Positions 39,211 to 49,569 of a stretch of 64,000 nucleotides of DNA are shown here, piece after piece (position 1 is the stretch's first letter; each line of letters opens with the position of its first letter). Both the position numbers and the translations under genes were made by a program. The DNA comes from Ligula intestinalis. Lineage: Eukaryota > Platyhelminthes > Cestoda > Diphyllobothriidea > Diphyllobothriidae. The DNA lies in contig JAYGXS010000004.1 of the NCBI GenBank assembly GCA_036362985.1, positions 33,652,539 to 33,716,538 on the forward strand, given 5' to 3'. The notes below the pieces were generated by a model. It saw only the letters and a list, made by a program, of their open reading frames with translations. It ran no database searches and was not told the origin of the DNA.

Positions 39211-40350
39211 ATTCCGACTGCGTACGCCCGGTATAACTGATATTGAAAACTCATTGCAGTACGTCAATCACCAAGTGGTATATGAGAAAGCTTTTGCGGA
39301 GTAATCAAAGCTTTGAGAAGCATTCCTTGAGAAGTTAACGGTCACAAAGTAAGCGGACTGAAATGTGTATCGACTGAACTCATGTAACAATATTTCACAT
39401 ATGTATAATTGGGGTCTCCGAAGGATTGGCTGATTCACACGCACCACTAGGAATAGCAGTATCTTACGAGCCGGTCTCAATAATTCCCCATTAAGGGATG
39501 TGGCTAGAAGGCCCTATCCCTGTAATTTGTCTGGGCAGGAGAACAAGTCATTTGAGGAGAGCGCAGGTGGCTGACACTTTCAATGACATCGAGTCAAATT
39601 GTCACGTAGGTATCACGCTCACATCCTTCGTGCATCATGAAAATGTGGCAGCTCACGACTCATACGCGGACTGCCAATTCATCATCCTGTAAGCTACGAT
39701 CCTCGGTGGGGATCGCGAGAATATGCAACTATAATAAGCATGCGGTCGCGAAGCCACTACGGACTAAATACTGTGCACCATTTACTTCTATTATCTTTAA
39801 CTGCGACTGTCTCTAATAGTGGACTCGTGTGACAATCCGTAACGTAGGGCTAATAAACGTCTTGCTTCAGCGATGGCACCTTCTCCTTCTGAAGTACTAC
39901 CCGGAACTCGCCTGTTCGCCCTATCAGCAAGTTTGATATGTGTTGCAGCGTATACTTGCTGCTGTGACATATCATGTGAAAAGTATTCCTTGGCTTGCCG
40001 CAAGCTGTCGTCGCCGGACTCCCGTCCAATTTCTGGCAGACGAGCACAACTTAAGACGGACGTCTAGCCCCCATTTCCTCTTCCTGCTTGAACAGATGGG
40101 CAAGGATGAGTAAGTTTAGTCGTGTTAAAAAGTCCTTAACCGTGACGCAACCGATGGTGATGAGGCCGCTAGCATCGTGCAGAAAATGTGCATGTGTGCT
40201 CCCCTAACATCCACCGCCAAAAAACGTTTTGCATATCTCCATCTACAAAGGACCTGGAGGTGTATAAACGCGTCTGGATGCACTTATAATGATCGTATGA
40301 GGCAGTGCTTAATGAACTTTACGATATATTAGGTGCACGCTGGTCACCCT
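39211..40350. other. no gene seen
   Basis: No coding region, LTR or RNA gene recognised upstream of the Gypsy element. Overlapping short open frames on both strands around 39797-40067 are not supported. Confidence 0.35.
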
Positions 40351-40472
40351 TGTTTGGATTATTCCTAACCAGCGGTCTTGGAGAGCTCTAAGGTCACGTT
40401 ATCGGTCTGCCCACAAGCAAAGGTCGCGCGCGGACGGGCGGCAAAATCTAGCTGGGGAAACCATTACAACAA
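40351..40472 (+). repeat. Gypsy 5' LTR, internally deleted
   Basis: Starts TGTTTGGATTATTCCTAACC and ends CCATTACAACA(AT). Its first ~85 and last ~30 bases align with the 323-bp 3' LTR, with the ~200 bases between missing. Confidence 0.75.
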
Positions 40473-40473
40473 T

Positions 40474-40481
40474 TGGTGACG
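40474..40481 (+). other. Gypsy primer-binding site
   Basis: TGGTGACG directly after the LTR end; TGG pairs with a tRNA CCA tail. The position relative to the LTR is standard. Confidence 0.65.
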
Positions 40482-40499
40482 CAGAACTCACAAAGGCTT

Positions 40500-41540
40500 T
40501 ATCCGCGGAACAATTGCTGGCTATCATGCAGCAACAGCAAGCTCAGTTTGAGGCAGCTCAACTGAAAATGGTGGAATCATTGATGCAGAAGCTCAGTCTG
40601 CATTTTCTTGCTCCAGAATCCTCTGGGAAACAGTCCACGTAAGCAGATGCAGCTCCTGCCTCCATCACCGAGTTTCACCATAATCCTGACTTCGGCGTGA
40701 AACATAAAGCTTGATTTAAACTTTGGGAAGACATCTTCTCTATGAAATTTGCCAAGTTGGATTTTGCCTGGAAAGTGCACCTGCTACTCCGTAAACTGGG
40801 CACCAAAGAGCACGAGCGGTACATGGATATAAATTTGCCGAAAAACCCTCGTGGTTTCATTTCAACGAAACCATCTACCACCTGTCAGAGATATCCAGCC
40901 AGAAGTCTTCCTTGTTCAGCATTCAATACCACTGTCTCAAGCTGGTCAAGAACGAGGCAGATGATTTTTTGACGTTTGCCAGTATCGCCAGTGTGAAAAA
41001 TTCAAGCTGGGATCGATGACAGAAGACCAGTTCAAGTGTTTCATATTTGTGTGCGCTTTTCAATCACCTCGCGAGGCTGAAATCATAACTCGTCTGCTCA
41101 GCAAACTCGAGCAAGGGTCCGATGCCAGCGTCCAAAGAATTTTAAGCGTGATCCTGCCATCGTGGAGTTATCTAATTCTTTGCGTGCCAACTCCAGCATT
41201 CATGCTGTCACCCGAATGAAGTTGATGCCCCACATAAGCCCCAACACTCCACATTCAGAAAACCACCATCAGCATGCTGGCAGTGTAGTGATTGGCATTT
41301 TTTCGCTTCTGTCCACTCAGGAAGCACGTTCGTCAGAAGGAAGGGCTGAAGTGGACCGAACCGCAACTGCTGCCAGACGAAACTGACGCACAACTGAGAC
41401 ACACTCAAACGCACACACAATGCCTCCCCCATTCTGGCCTCAACCCACAGTGGCTTGACCTCAATCGGTCTGGACAAAACTCAAGGCCAATTCTACCGCC
41501 GGACGCACTGACGCACCTACTAATGCGTCCACGTCAGTTC
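40500..41540 (+). pseudogene. Gypsy gag remnant
   Basis: The gag polyprotein packages element RNA. Pieces in shifting frames: a Gln-rich start (MQQQQAQFEAAQL, 40527 on), TEFHHNPDF and WEDIFSMKFAKLDFAWKVHL (matrix/capsid-like), LNRLAR-type middle, and a CCHC zinc knuckle CWQCSDWHFFRFC (about 41274-41312, C-x2-C-x3-H-x4-C). The expected second knuckle is lost. There is an in-frame stop near 40640 and several frame changes. Confidence 0.75.
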
Positions 41541-41619
41541 GCCAACGCCTGGTCCAATTAATGACCTTCACGTTGCAGCCAAAGGTGGTGGCTCGAATGT
41601 CTGCTTCCTAGACATCACT

Positions 41620-41806
41620 TCGGACCTGGGCCGCCTCGTTGCCAGACGTGTGCTCCGATAGCCAAATCTCTCAACTTATTCTTCTTTCCTTTTGCAGAAT
41701 AAACTATTCCTTACAATCTGGCCTTCCCAAGACTTCTCCCATTTCATAAGGAACCAGGCCTGTAAGATTGTAGCTGTTAAGGTTAACCGCCTTAGCCTTA
41801 ACATCT
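41620..41806 (+). repeat. LTR fragment inserted between gag and protease
   Basis: GCAGAATAAACTATTCC...GGCCTTCCCAAGACTTCTCC...TTAACCGCCTTAGCCTTAAC matches the end of the LTR at 52134-52240 and, inverted, the LTRs at 32.3, 36.7 and 37.8 kb. The 5' start could not be placed. Confidence 0.65.
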
Positions 41807-41855
41807 ACAGGATCTTTGGAAGACTAGGGGTCCCGAACGGCCTTCATCTTACTCC

Positions 41856-42430
41856 GTGATAAAGTGGTACCCAGTTCTAGCCACGTTAGAGAGTGAAGTT
41901 GAGGCACGAAGGCAGTATATTACGCTTATCATCAATGGCAAACCAGTGCGCATCCAGCTCGCCACAGCCTCAGACATCGGCCTCATCTCCCAGCGCACTT
42001 GGCAGATGATTGGACAGCCTCTGTTGAGCACATCGAACAAAGAGGCCCTTAATGGTTCTGGTGGATTTCTCCAGCTCACGAGTGAGCTTTCATGTGGCGT
42101 TTTCTTTGGCTGGACTCAATTCAAGGGAATATGCAACCTTACCAAGCGTCCAAACTTCAACCTGATTGGCCTCGACTGGATCGAGAAACTCGATCTCATC
42201 GAATTGCCACTTAACTGCATTTGCAGTAGTGTGCAGTCGAATTGGGCGAGTACCGCAAAATCCAATCAGCTGGCTACGAAGCTGACATCGACTCTACAGG
42301 AGAAATTCGCTTCGCTTTTTCAAGATGGTCTTGGTTGCTGCAATAAGCCGAAGGTCACTCTCCGACTTCAAATAAACATAAAACCTGTCTTCAGACCAAA
42401 AACCAGGCCCTTATGTCGCACTTACTGATG
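41856..42430 (+). pseudogene. Gypsy protease and RT start, catalytic Asp lost
   Basis: Open for 190 codons. The aspartic protease active-site triad normally reads L-D-T/S-A/G; here it reads LATASDIGLISQRTWQ, with Ala in place of the catalytic Asp (GCC). It continues with LTKRPNFNLIGLDWIEKL (flap/linker typical of this family) and the start of the RT (KVTLRLQINIKPVFRPKTRP), ending at a stop at 42426. Protease cleaves Gag-Pol; this copy cannot. Confidence 0.8.
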
Positions 42431-43528
42431 TCGACCAGCAGCTTGAGCGTCTTCAGCAAGATGGTGTTCTTCAGCCAGTTAATTACTCTGCATTGGCTGC
42501 ACTAAAGAAAGCCACAGGGAAACACCTGATTCTGTGTTGATTTCTCCTCTGGTATTAATGCTGCGTTGGACACGCATCAGTATCCCTTGCCCGTCCTGGA
42601 AGACCATTTTGCTAAACCGAATGACGGAACTTGCTTCGCGAAGTTGGATCTATCCGATGCATACCTCGAAATTGACATGGACGAAGGCTCCTGGGAGTAT
42701 CTAATCATTAACACCCATCGTGTTCTGTTCCAATTCACCTGTCTGATATTCGGGGCTAAGACTTCTCCCACCATCTTCTAGCAAACCTTGGACAACATGC
42801 TGACGGCGACTGACGAACGTGCTGCCTATTTGGATGAAATTATTGTCGCTGTTTAAAATCCAGATGAACTGTTTGTTCCTTCCGGAAATGCGCCGCTTTC
42901 ATCATCTGATGAATGAACTACTCAATAAAAATAGTAGGTGGTCCTGGTCGCGTGAATGGCAACAAGCGTTTGAAGAAGCGAAAACAATGCTGAGCGCCGA
43001 CTTGCTGCTCACGCACTACAACCCTGATCTGAAGATTTTCGCGTTAGCAGACACTTCAAACTATGGACTTGACGCCGTGATTTCACACTTTTTCCCCGAC
43101 AGCACAGCTAAGGCGATCTGTCGTGAAACAAGATCACTAACGCTTGCTGAATGAAACTACGGACAGATCGAGAAGGAAGATCTGGTTATCATCTACGCGG
43201 TGAAGAAGTTTCACACGATGCTTTATGAGCGCCATTCCACCCTTCTTACGGACGACAAGCCTCTTCTTGTCATTTTTGGCTCGAAAAAGGTATTCATGTG
43301 TACTCAGCAAATCGCCTTCAGCGTTGGGCAACTATGCTGCTGGGTTACGACTTCGACATCTGCTACCAGTCTGCAACAAAGATAGGTCAGGCAGACGCAC
43401 TCTCGCGGTTAATCAACTCACGGACGAAAGAACCAGAGGACACGGTCCTAATGTCCACTTCCATTGAGTCAGAGGTTCACAGTATGTTTCTGGATTCCAT
43501 TCGTGCACTCTCTGTCACTGAGAAGTAG
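42431..43528 (+). pseudogene. Gypsy reverse transcriptase and RNase H, broken
   Basis: QQLERLQQDGVLQPVNYS, stop after LILC, DTHQYPLPVLEDHFAK, FAKLDLSDAYLEIDMDE (catalytic block A), LIFGAKTSPTIF-stop, and the active-site block as AAYLDEIIVA (YLDD-type expected; second Asp is Glu), then a stop and a large deletion of the thumb. RNase H follows ([47 protein letters not shown] [12 protein letters not shown]), then QADALSRLI, ending at TAG 43526-43528. Adjacent right is the Penelope-like insertion. Confidence 0.82.
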
Positions 43529-44826
43529 AAGACGACTCGATCACTGGGACAATATGTTTATTCGCCTGACGTTTCGAAATCCGTCGCGGATTCATCATCA
43601 TAGACATACTCACAAAACAGATGCAGAACCAGTTTGTGTGTGCACAGGGCTCTTCCGTTAAATTTAAATGCACATAAAAATCGATAAATGCCTTCAATTT
43701 GCGCTGATTGGTTGCGTCAGCAATGAACATCTGGCCTTGCGGTGTTGGGATTAGATGATGTGGTGACCTGTCTGTTTCCCAAGTGGCAATTTGCTTTGGC
43801 TTAACTTCGTCTCAGCACCGAACATGGATTGGCAAATCGTTGCACTTGTTGATGGATTGTGCGCCCGTGAACCATGACTCAAGTAATCCTCGGCACACTC
43901 GATTGTCACCTCTTGCGGGAATTTCGGTCTCAGAAAATTTGAATGTGAGCCGCAACTTGACAATTGGCATCACTTCGCCACACTGCTGCCGCGTGTTCAG
44001 CAATTCGCGTCTTGAGGAGCCTGCCAGTTTCTCCAACCTAGTTGCTTTGCCCGCAACTGCACCAGATCCTGCAGACGACTCCAGATGTTTCTTGTCGTGG
44101 CAGTGGGTCTTTCAGTTTCATGATCTGACGCGTTATGCTTGCTTCCGGCTTGTGTGCAACTCCAACTCCAAGTGGTGCGAAAAGGTGGCCCACAGACTCC
44201 AAAATGATTTTGACGGATGGGTTCGCTCGCCAAGTGTTGAGGTCCGTGTGGCTTTTTAGCCATCTCGTTTGCTAAGCGCCAGCTGGCGAAGTTGCGTGGG
44301 TAGCCATTTTATCTGAACATCCGTCGAAAGTATTGTACCTCGGCAATTTTATCTTCTGGTTCACTGCAGCTCGTCTCAACACGCCGATAGAGCGCCCTTA
44401 CGCAACTGCGTTTGTAGCTCATTGGGTGGTTGCTGTGGTAGTTCAGTACTTGCGTAATATTTGGTCTTTAGGCTACCACAATCTTTGCGACAGACAAGGA
44501 CATCAAGGAAGGCCAGCTGGTTGTTACCTTCCTCCTCCATCGTGAATTGCATGTCCGGGAAGACGTTGAGACGTTACTTGAACATGAGCACTTGATCCCG
44601 TTCGATGACGACGAAGGTTTCATCCACATACCGCGCCCAGAATTTGGCTTGTTGTGTTGAAAGACCAGCAACTTCAGCAGTTGTAAGACCGCCCCGGCTA
44701 TGAGTCCCAAAATCGGTGAACCCATTTGTGCCCACTTCACTTGGTCGTAGATCGTTCCGTCAAACGTGAAGCACATCAGGCGAATAAACATACTTTCCTA
44801 ACGATCGAGGCGACTTCTACTTCTCA
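43519..44826 (-). mobile_element. Penelope-like element with inverted ends
   Basis: Minus-strand Penelope-like copy within the Gypsy element. Its ends are inverted repeats of about 54 bp (43519-43572 and 44772-44826: TGAGAAGTAGAAG, CTCGATC, TATGTTTATTCGCCTGA). Near the left end, on the minus strand, a hammerhead-like core lies at about 43601-43572. Coding remains are listed separately. Inverted or tandem repeated ends are known for Penelope elements. Confidence 0.8.
43800..44791 (-). pseudogene. Penelope-like RT and GIY-YIG remains
   Basis: Minus strand: FTFDGTIYDQVKWAQMGSPI and LIAGAVLQ (44791-44640; the conserved Q-x3-G-x-PMGSP block of Penelope RTs, here WAQMGSP). Much broken sequence including the RT tail (KTHTDLNT-type region, other frames) follows. 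The endonuclease end has EIPARGDNRVCRGLLESWFT and GAQSINKCNDLP (about 43935-43840). The catalytic YxDD block is present only as broken sequence near 44630 (RYVDETFVV-like in another frame). Inactive. Confidence 0.75.
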
Positions 44827-45100
44827 ATTACTTCCTAGAACTTGCATGTTCGCTTAAATTAGCAACTCTTTGTCACGTTTAAAAAAGTCTGAAACGCAAC
44901 CCACCATGATTTGTTGTTGAAAAAAGTCATTAGGTACCATCTAACTCAGTAGCCCGCTAAAATATCTGAAGAGTCACTTAAGTCACTTTATTAAGGGAAG
45001 AAGGCTTTCGCCCTTGAGCTCCCTATTCATAACCAAAATCGCATAATAGGTCCACCTTAAAAATAGTACATAATACGAATGTACAAATGTAGGCTTAACA

Positions 45101-48100
45101 TCAGCGATAAGTGTGAGCCAGTTGCAAGGTGCTGCTACTGACACTTTGTTCATTATATCTGCCACAGTTTCTCAGCAAATGAGAATCAAGTTTGTGTTTA
45201 AAAATTTCAACAGTATCTGAGAGGACCACATCTTCCGGGAGTCCGTTCCACGCTCCAATGACCCTCTGAGAGAAGGCGTTTCGTCGAACGTCGATACGGG
45301 CAGGTTTCCTCTGTAGTTTAAAAGGATGACCTCGCAGATGGTCAGTCCGAGCCAATTCGAAGAAATCATCAAATTCTAGGGCACAGTCTAGGCCTCTAAC
45401 AATTCGGTAGGTTTGTATGAGGTCCCCGCGGAGTTGCCTATAATTGAGAGGGAAAAGATCAAGTTCGGTCAGTCTGTCTTCACAAGGCAGATGACCAAGA
45501 TTCTTGACCATCTTCGTAGCCCTCACCTGCACTCGTTCCAGGTGCAGGTAATCCTTCTTGAACCACGGACGCCAGGCCTGGACAGCATACTCCAAGTGGG
45601 ACCGAACAAACGCCCCGTAGGTTTTCCTGAAGAGCTCCTTGTCAATGTTGACGAATCCCCGCCTAATCGCAAACAGCACCTGTTTCGCGCATTTAGCTGC
45701 CTTTATACACTGAGTAGATGGTTTAAATGAGGAATTTATTAGAACACCGAGATCCTTTCGTTCGTTCACATTTGAAAGCGGGTGCCCATCGAGGAGGTAC
45801 TGGAAGGAATCGTTCTCCTCATCAGTCCTTCTAGTACGGAGTGTTAAAACCATACACTTACTAATGTTGAAGTTTAAAAGCCAACGAGCAGACCAGCAGC
45901 TAAGTCGATTGAGACTCTCTTGAAGCGCTTTCCTATCGGCGTCAGACCTGATGGCTCTCCAGAGTTTGACGTCGTCGGCAAACATGATAGCTCTGCAACC
46001 CAGGTCGTTGACACAGTCGTTGATATAGATAAGGAAGAGCAGTGGCCCTAAGACAGAGCCTTGGGGGACGCCACTCAGCACAGATGTAGGGTTTGACTTC
46101 GAGTCACCGATGCACACAGTTTGCGATCGCCCTGTGAGAAAATCTGTGATCCATGCCAGCAGGTTTCCTCTTATGCCAATTTCTGACAATTTATACATTA
46201 GACGCTTATGTGGGACGCTGTCAAATGCCTTCTTGAAGTCCGTATAGATGACGTCAACCTTACCATCTTCATCTAGTGCGCGAGTCCACTGCTCAGTGGA
46301 GAGTAGAAGGCTGGAAAGGCAAGAATGGTTCTTTCTGAAGCCGTGTTGGAGCCCTGAAAGTAGGTTGTTCTCCTCCAAGAACTGCATTGTCGTCTTCTTA
46401 ATTATCGTTTCCATCACCTTACAGCAAACGCAAGTTAGGCTGACGAGCCGGTAATTGCTGACCTTCGTGCGGGTTTCGCCCTTGTATATCGAGTAATTAT
46501 TTGCCATTTTCCATTCAGATGGCAGTTTTCCTAGTTCAAATGAAGAACGAAAGATATGTGCTAGGGGCTCTGAGAGTTCGCTTGCCAATTCTTTCAAGAA
46601 CTTGGCTGGTATATTGTCTGGACCGGATGACTTTGCTTCTTTGAGGCTCTGCAGCTCCCTCTCAACTGCAGACGTTGGAAATAGTAGAGAATGAAGTGCT
46701 GCACCGGCGTTTGCAACAGCACTGTTGGCATTATCAAAATGAAGCTCGGTTTCCCTAGTAAATACCGAGGCAAAGAACCGGCTACAGTACTCGGCTTTCT
46801 CGTCATTCTCAACGACTTCTACGCCATCATCATTCTTAAGTACTGCGACAGGATCCTTGTTTTTTAATCTACTGTTAATATAGCGGAATAGAATTTTGGG
46901 CTTTTCTTCGGCCTGTTGGAGGATTCTTGATTCATAGTTTTTCCCGGCCTGGCGAATTGATTTTTTTACTGCATTTCTTTGGCGTCGGAATTCCTCGAGG
47001 TGAACTGGCAACCCAGTTTTCCTGAATAACTTCCATTTCCTATTCTTCTTCTTCAGTTGCCTGTTAAGGTCTCTCGTCAACCAGGCAGGACGACTAGTCG
47101 TCTTGTGTACCTTGACCGGACAAAAGCGCTTAAGCAGATCTAATGCAACCCTCTTGAGTGATCTCCAATCCTCCACCGGACCCCTCTTGAGTAGGCAGTC
47201 CCAATTCACGGTCGATAGTGCATTCTTCATTGAATTAAGACCTGCCTTCCCTATGTTTGGCTGGTCCTCCGTTTTCCTCAGCCGTTGAGTATGGAGTGAG
47301 TAATCCCACATTAGCGTCGTATGATCACTTTTACCGAACGGAGAACTTGAATGCACTACATCTATGTAGGACGAATCCTTCGTGAAAATGAGATCCAAAC
47401 AAGTAGCCCGCTGGTTTTCTCGAAATCTGGTTATGCCCTTAACGTTCTGAACTAGAGACAGGTCAAGCGTGAGATCCATTGATTTGGAACTAAAGGAAGT
47501 TGACGCCGCCTCAACTGTCAGGTTGTTCCATTCAATTGCAGGGCCGTTGAAGTCACCAACGATGAGAACCTCCTGGTGGCTAGCGGCTTCTTTCACCAGA
47601 CCAAGGAGTGAGTCTTTGGCTCCGCTCAAAATGTTTGGTGGCAGGTAAGCGGCCAGGAATTCAAGGTTCTGTGAATTCGCCTTCTTGATCTTTAACCAGA
47701 CGGACTCATACTCCAGGGCTAGAGTGTGTTCTCTTTCTACAACAGAGATTTCAGTTCTGACATACACGACAACCCCACCTCCTTGTCGATTTCGGCGGTC
47801 TTTGCGGAAAATCTGGTATGCTGGAATCGAAATCTCCGAATCTGCGATTTCTGCTTTTAGCCATGTTTCCGTTATGGCAACTACATCAGGTTTCCGCTCC
47901 GAAAGTACTGCCTTGAGTTCATCAATTTTTGAGGGAAGACTTTGGGCATTAGTGTAAAGAAAGCTCAATTTAGACTCATTCACCACTTTATGCAGGCGGT
48001 TGCCTCTTGCGTGAGATTGCATGCAGGGTGCTGTCGGTGCTGATGCAGACGGACTGTTGTCCATCCAGACTAGACTGTTAGTGTTATCGGCTTTCTCCAG

Positions 48101-48202
48101 AGGAGTGACCTCGGGACATGGACGATCTCCCCGTTCAGAATTCGAAGATTGCTCTCGCCGAGTTCGCATCTCCTGTGGAGTTCTACTTTTAGCAATCTCC
48201 AT
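45101..48202 (-). CDS. CR1-like ORF2: endonuclease-reverse transcriptase, 1033 codons, intact
   Basis: Encodes the enzyme that nicks target DNA and copies element RNA onto it. The APE-type endonuclease spans about residues 78-300 with TNAQS (Asn 85), TETW (Glu 112), GDFN (217-220) and SDH (292-294), all catalytic residues present. A basic linker is at 370-430 (RPAWLTRDLNRQLKKKNRKW). RT runs about 465-800: SSGPDNIPAKFLKEL, NYRLVSLTCVCCKVME (NYRP-type usual; Leu here), QHGFRKNHSC, YTDFKKAFDSVPH (about 653-665), SGVPQGSVLGP (710-720) and FADD (741-744). The C-terminal part has LDLFPLNYRQLRGDL and FSQRVIGAWNGLPEDV. The start is the first ATG at 48202; translation could begin differently in a bicistronic RNA. 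No stop or frameshift. ORF1 lies 80 bases upstream. Confidence 0.93.
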   Translation of the reverse strand: MEIAKSRTPQEMRTRREQSSNSERGDRPCPEVTPLEKADNTNSLVWMDNSPSASAPTAPCMQSHARGNRLHKVVNESKLSFLYTNAQSLPSKIDELKAVLSERKPDVVAITETWLKAEIADSEISIPAYQIFRKDRRNRQGGGVVVYVRTEISVVEREHTLALEYESVWLKIKKANSQNLEFLAAYLPPNILSGAKDSLLGLVKEAASHQEVLIVGDFNGPAIEWNNLTVEAASTSFSSKSMDLTLDLSLVQNVKGITRFRENQRATCLDLIFTKDSSYIDVVHSSSPFGKSDHTTLMWDYSLHTQRLRKTEDQPNIGKAGLNSMKNALSTVNWDCLLKRGPVEDWRSLKRVALDLLKRFCPVKVHKTTSRPAWLTRDLNRQLKKKNRKWKLFRKTGLPVHLEEFRRQRNAVKKSIRQAGKNYESRILQQAEEKPKILFRYINSRLKNKDPVAVLKNDDGVEVVENDEKAEYCSRFFASVFTRETELHFDNANSAVANAGAALHSLLFPTSAVERELQSLKEAKSSGPDNIPAKFLKELASELSEPLAHIFRSSFELGKLPSEWKMANNYSIYKGETRTKVSNYRLVSLTCVCCKVMETIIKKTTMQFLEENNLLSGLQHGFRKNHSCLSSLLLSTEQWTRALDEDGKVDVIYTDFKKAFDSVPHKRLMYKLSEIGIRGNLLAWITDFLTGRSQTVCIGDSKSNPTSVLSGVPQGSVLGPLLFLIYINDCVNDLGCRAIMFADDVKLWRAIRSDADRKALQESLNRLSCWSARWLLNFNISKCMVLTLRTRRTDEENDSFQYLLDGHPLSNVNERKDLGVLINSSFKPSTQCIKAAKCAKQVLFAIRRGFVNIDKELFRKTYGAFVRSHLEYAVQAWRPWFKKDYLHLERVQVRATKMVKNLGHLPCEDRLTELDLFPLNYRQLRGDLIQTYRIVRGLDCALEFDDFFELARTDHLRGHPFKLQRKPARIDVRRNAFSQRVIGAWNGLPEDVVLSDTVEIFKHKLDSHLLRNCGRYNEQSVSSSTLQLAHTYR

Positions 48203-48281
48203 TACTCCCGCTCCGCGGGGGAAATATCCCGCTGAAAAAAACCGTCGGGTGTGAGTATCTAAGTATTGGTTTCCTGCTTAA

Positions 48282-49060
48282 AATAGCTGGACCTCAGCTT
48301 CACTCTTCAGAACAACCTTCAACGGTCTTGGTTGGCGTTGTTCATCTTTTGAGTCTGTTATACGGCCTATTCGGAATGCCTTTAGAACTTCAACTTTTTC
48401 CTTACTCTTTAGGAAAAATTTCAGATATTCTTTAAATAACTTCCTGTCCTCTTCTTATCTTGATTTCGGGGTATCGGAGGTACCTTCTGTCATGCCTTTT
48501 ATGACTATGCAGTTTATAAGAGTGGTACTCCCCTTCCGACTGTCGTCCCCTTCTGCTTCACTAGGGTTTGTTAGGACATTTTCGCTTCGAGGTTCAGCGC
48601 TCCTGTTCGTTTTAGCCTGCGAAGGTGCCTTTTTTGTTTGGCTCGTGCTCAATCTCGGCCAACTTATATTAGCACTTGGGCTTGGTTGGCCTTTTTTGGG
48701 AGCCCGAGAGCGCTTCTTCGTTCTCTTGGAAGCCAGTGGGTTGACCGTTTTCCCTGTCCATGGCAGACTACCAACTCCGTCAAGCACCCTGGCTGCCGGA
48801 TCATTTTTGTGCTTAGACACTTCGGCGAGGGATTTTGTTTCTCCGTACGTTAGGTTTTCTCGCTCAAGTTCACGCATCGCCGGTTTCTCCTCACGAGGGA
48901 GAAATAGAAAAAAAAATTTCAGCTCCTTCATCTCCACTCTAAGACTATTAACTACCTTCTCAAGGTTTGTAAATTTGTTCAAAAGGGTAAAATATTATAC
49001 GGAGGCTTCATCTTCATGAGATATATCCCTTAAACTTTTACGACTTTTAGTTCGCTTGGC
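48282..49060 (-). pseudogene. CR1-like ORF1 with one premature stop
   Basis: Nucleic-acid-binding ORF1. An N-terminal basic piece KSPPAKRTKSRKSL and a coiled-coil-like FTNLEKVVNSLRVEMKELK (from Met 48982) lead through a Lys/Ser/Pro-rich middle (ASKRTKKRSRAPKKGQPSPS) to DTPKSR and an in-frame TAA at 48455. Beyond it the same frame continues for about 58 codons (EEDRKLFKEYLKFFLKS, KAFRIGRITDS, QRQPRPLKVVLKSE) to a final TAA near 48282. The RPRPLK motif also occurs in the CR1-like ORF1 at 10.2 kb, supporting the extension. There is a further stop near 48994 before the coiled coil. Confidence 0.75.
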
Positions 49061-49094
49061 AGGAGGAGATTTCAAAGAACTTCCGTAGTAAGTA

Positions 49095-49290
49095 AGGGAA
49101 TTTGGAAACCATCGGAGCATCCTCTGATGGCGAAGTGAAGTAGGCGTTCGACTTCTACGCGGGGGATCCAGGGTTTGAATCCGAGCGGTGGCGCGAATTT
49201 TTTTCCTCGTTGCGATGATGTCGGGATCTCGAATGCAGGCACTGGCGAACATTCCTTCCCGTCTTCCAAAGCTGTATAGCACATAGTTTC
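49095..49290 (+). repeat. tRNA-derived SINE-like segment 1
   Basis: A-box-like TGGCGAAGTGA (49128-49138) and B-box GGTTTGAATCC (49172-49182) with 44-base spacing, as in RNA polymerase III promoters of tRNA-derived SINEs. The body to about 49290 has no coding sense. Cloverleaf pairing is imperfect, so it is not called as a tRNA gene. Confidence 0.6.
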
Positions 49291-49569
49291 AATTTTTCTG
49301 TAACAATCTTCTCACAACAGACCGTTAATTAATCAAATAATAAAGTGGATTGCTTTTTGACTGTTAATAACCGATTTTGATTGCTGTCATCCTGTGTCTT
49401 CGTGGAGGAGTTGATTAGACGCTCAACTTGGTGTTCGTAAATTGAGTCTTCTGAACTCGAGAGTATTTTAGCCCTTTTAGTGAGGGGTGATTTCATCGCA
49501 TCAATCTTCCGACTTCTGCTCTCTAAATTGCGACTAGGGGTTTTAAACCAAATTAAATTAGAGTCAGCA

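Larger units (their letters stand above)
44985..49060 (-). mobile_element. CR1-like LINE with intact ORF2
   Basis: Inserted into the Gypsy pol region between RNase H and integrase, opposite strand. It comprises ORF1 (about 49060-48282, one in-frame TAA), ORF2 (48202-45101, fully open) and a 120-base 3' UTR ending TTAATAAAGTGACTTAAGTGACT near 44985. The 5' end is uncertain because SINE-like segments follow to the right (49095-49650). The open ORF2 suggests that this is one of the youngest insertions in the window. Confidence 0.88.

Noticed and set aside
45413..47957. Several + frames of 60-105 codons
   Set aside because: All are shadows of the intact minus-strand ORF2.
48492..49019. 175-codon + frame
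   Set aside because: Antisense shadow of CR1-like ORF1, which has the coiled coil and the RPRPLK motif on the minus strand.
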